DNA from: CALROG01 sp943369755
Lineage (GTDB): Bacteria > Pseudomonadota > Gammaproteobacteria > Burkholderiales > Burkholderiaceae_C
Direction of reading: 5' to 3'
DNA length: 42,341 nt
Assembly: GCA_943369755.1 (NCBI GenBank)
Contig: CALROG020000036.1
Span: 1-42,341, forward strand
Shown: positions 38,965 through 42,341 of the stretch, piece by piece
Position numbering within the stretch: the first letter of the stretch is position 1
Layout of the letters: every line of letters begins with the position of its first letter
Position numbers and translations under genes: made by a program
The notes under the pieces: generated by a model
Seen by the model: the letters and a program-made list of their open reading frames with translations, nothing else
Told to the model about the DNA's origin: nothing
Database searches by the model: none

Positions 38965-38991
38965 AAAAGCACCGCCAGGCGGTGCTTTTTT
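38965..38991 (+). terminator. Rho-independent terminator after rpoZ
   Basis: Stem aaaagcaccg / cggtgctttt with a ccagg loop followed by a T run (38986-38991). It lies 25 bp after the rpoZ stop and before spoT, so it may reduce read-through into spoT. Confidence 0.8.
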
Positions 38992-39034
38992 GTTGGCGAG
39001 CGCGCGCCAGGACACCCCACGGTAATATGCACCC

Positions 39035-41299
<2,265 letters not shown>

Positions 41300-41301
41300 T
41301 T

Positions 41302-41853
41302 TCAAGGTGCCGGGTAGCTGACCCGGATCACCTCAATTTCCTGCACCCCAGCAGGCGTTATCAGTCGAACCAAATCGCCTTCGCGCGCCTTGAGCAACGC
41401 CCTTGCGATCGGCGAGATCCAGCTCACCTCACCTTGCGCACTCTGAGCTTCGTCGATTCCCAGGATGGTCACGGTGCGCTCGGTGCCGGCGTCGTCGGCG
41501 TAAGTCACCGTGGCCCCGAAGAAAACCTGGCCGCCTCCGTGGTGCACCGACGGGTTGGTGACCTCGGCAATCTCAAGCCGCTGCGTCAGAAACCGAATGC
41601 GGCGGTCAATCTCGCGCAGCCGCTTCTTGCCATATATATAGTCGCCGTTCTCGGACCGGTCGCCATTGCGCGCCGCCCAATGCACCGCCTCCACCACTTT
41701 GGGTCGTTCGCTATCGATCAGGTCCAGCAACTCGGCCTTCAGCCTCGCGTATCCCGCCGGCGTCATGTAGTTGCGCACGCCAGCAGGCAGCCCGGGCAAC
41801 GCAATGGCATCGTCATCATGGTTGTCGCTCTCGCGGGTAAAGGCCTTGCTCAT
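41302..41853 (-). CDS. greB: Transcription elongation factor GreB
   Basis: 183 residues from ATG 41853 (MSKAFTRESDNHDDD). The coiled-coil N-terminal domain has MTPAGYARLKAELLDLIDSE and AARNGDRSENGDYIYGKKRL with the acidic tip DRSENGDY. The C-terminal globular domain includes VTILGIDEAQSAQGEVSWIS and SPIARALLKAREGDLVRL. The DYIYGKKRLREIDRR signature separates GreB from GreA. It rescues backtracked RNA polymerase. Upstream in-frame ATGs exist at 41862 and 41886 but lack clear ribosome sites. Confidence 0.95.
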   Translation of the reverse strand: MSKAFTRESDNHDDDAIALPGLPAGVRNYMTPAGYARLKAELLDLIDSERPKVVEAVHWAARNGDRSENGDYIYGKKRLREIDRRIRFLTQRLEIAEVTNPSVHHGGGQVFFGATVTYADDAGTERTVTILGIDEAQSAQGEVSWISPIARALLKAREGDLVRLITPAGVQEIEVIRVSYPAP

Positions 41854-41972
41854 AGTGCCAAGCATAGCGGTCGCACCATGGTGCATGGGCCGCCTGATGA
41901 CATCGCAACCTCGACTGGCGCTCGCAGCGCTATCCGGCCTTTTTAGCTACGGCACCTGCGACCTGACCCGCC

Positions 41973-42010
41973 AAAGAAAAACGCCATCAGCAAATCTTGC
42001 TGATGGCGTT
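41973..42010 (-). terminator. Rho-independent terminator of tRNA-Arg
   Basis: A perfect 14 bp stem (aacgccatcagcaa / ttgctgatggcgtt) with a 3-base loop. On the minus strand it is followed by TTTTCTTT. It sits 8 bp beyond the tRNA-Arg 3' end and before greB. Confidence 0.9.
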
Positions 42011-42017
42011 GTCTGTA

Positions 42018-42094
42018 TGGTGCGGCTGGCAGGAATTGAACCCACGACCCCTTGGTTCGTAGCCAAGTACTCTATCCAACTGAGCTACAGCCGC
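42018..42094 (-). tRNA. tRNA-Arg (ACG anticodon)
   Basis: Acceptor gcggctg pairs with cagccgc, discriminator A, CCA encoded. The anticodon stem cttgg/ccaag encloses ctacgaa, giving ACG (read as ICG). D-loop agttggata and T-loop ttcaatt are standard. 77 nt in all. Confidence 0.95.
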
Positions 42095-42104
42095 GCAGCC
42101 TTCT

Positions 42105-42110
42105 ATTATA
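42105..42110 (-). promoter_or_regulatory. Possible -10 element of tRNA-Arg
   Basis: A consensus TATAAT on the minus strand, 10 bp upstream of the tRNA-Arg 5' end. No convincing -35 hexamer is seen at 16-18 bp. The rest of 42111-42296 shows no gene. Confidence 0.5.
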
Positions 42111-42296
42111 CCTGCATATTTTCAGCGGATTTCCGACCGCTCGAGTGGCACATCAAACGCCGCTGCCCGGGTCTCGATCCGTGTCGTTTGACAAGTTATC
42201 AGGTCAGCTCGCCGGGCTGAACTCATGGCCGCATCAAGTGAACGGGTGGGCTACTGGCAAACCGCGCATTGCGCAAGAATGCTTCGTGCGTCACGG

Positions 42297-42341
42297 TGGT
42301 AGGGCGTGTTGGACTTGAACCAACGACCAAAGGATTATGAG
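42297..42341 (-). tRNA. Partial tRNA with CAU anticodon (Met or Ile2), cut by window edge
   Basis: The 3' half only: anticodon loop ctcataa (CAT), variable region, T arm gttgg-ttcaagt-ccaac, acceptor strand acgccct, discriminator A and CCA. The tggtcgttggttcaagtcca section resembles tRNA-Ile2, whose C34 is modified to lysidine, but elongator Met cannot be excluded without the 5' half. Confidence 0.8.

Overview
This is a GC-rich chromosomal segment from a betaproteobacterium, most likely Comamonadaceae (Rhodoferax, Polaromonas or Acidovorax-like). The evidence is gene content and order (gmk-rpoZ-spoT beside greB, a kinase/phosphatase pair with rph-rdgB-hemW, ureABCEFG beside urtABCDE) and the style of its dispersed repeats. 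The assignment is by recognition only.

Region 1 (1-9.6 kb, minus strand) is a polymorphic-toxin locus. A full-length Rhs protein with a signal-peptide-like N-terminus carries a C-terminal tip resembling Tlde1/DUF2778 L,D-transpeptidase-like toxins. Its immunity gene overlaps it by 4 bp and encodes an exported protein. Downstream are an orphan Rhs core with a second Tlde1-like tip and exported immunity gene, an orphan third tip of unknown type with a probably cytoplasmic immunity gene, a short Rhs scrap, and another Rhs core running off the left edge. Modules meet at immunity stop codons and at a duplicated linker.

Region 2 (9.6-16.6 kb) holds a plus-strand operon of an NMT1/THI5-like ABC transporter, a zinc deaminase and ureD. 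It is preceded by a sigma-54 promoter and an exact match to the NtrC site consensus. Then come an alanine-type aminotransferase (minus), a lipoprotein and a HAD hydrolase.

Region 3 (16.7-32.4 kb) is a urea acquisition and use island. On the minus strand a very large hybrid sensor (NCS1 nucleobase-transporter-like domain + Cys-rich segment + histidine kinase + receiver) and a LuxR-type response regulator precede the urea transporter urtABCDE. Divergently, ureA, a small membrane protein, ureB, ureC, a GNAT acetyltransferase, ureE, ureF and ureG are transcribed from a sigma-54 promoter. The layout suggests sensing of a nitrogenous solute, uptake of urea and hydrolysis to ammonia under nitrogen control.

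Region 4 (32.4-42.3 kb) is core genome: tRNA-Ser(UGA); a Ser/Thr kinase, PP2C phosphatase, rph, rdgB and hemW on minus; yicC, gmk, rpoZ and spoT on plus; then greB, tRNA-Arg(ACG) and a partial CAU tRNA on minus.

Three dispersed repeat families run through the window. Family 1 (about 48 bp) lies at six gene borders and contributes coding sequence to a small urease-operon protein and to the end of rph. Family 2 (about 85-95 bp, with a CCCCCCGAGGGGG-type core) is inserted in frame in a HAD hydrolase and in the receiver of the hybrid kinase, and sits in tandem at the kinase/regulator junction. Family 3 is a hairpin element in two gaps of the urt operon.
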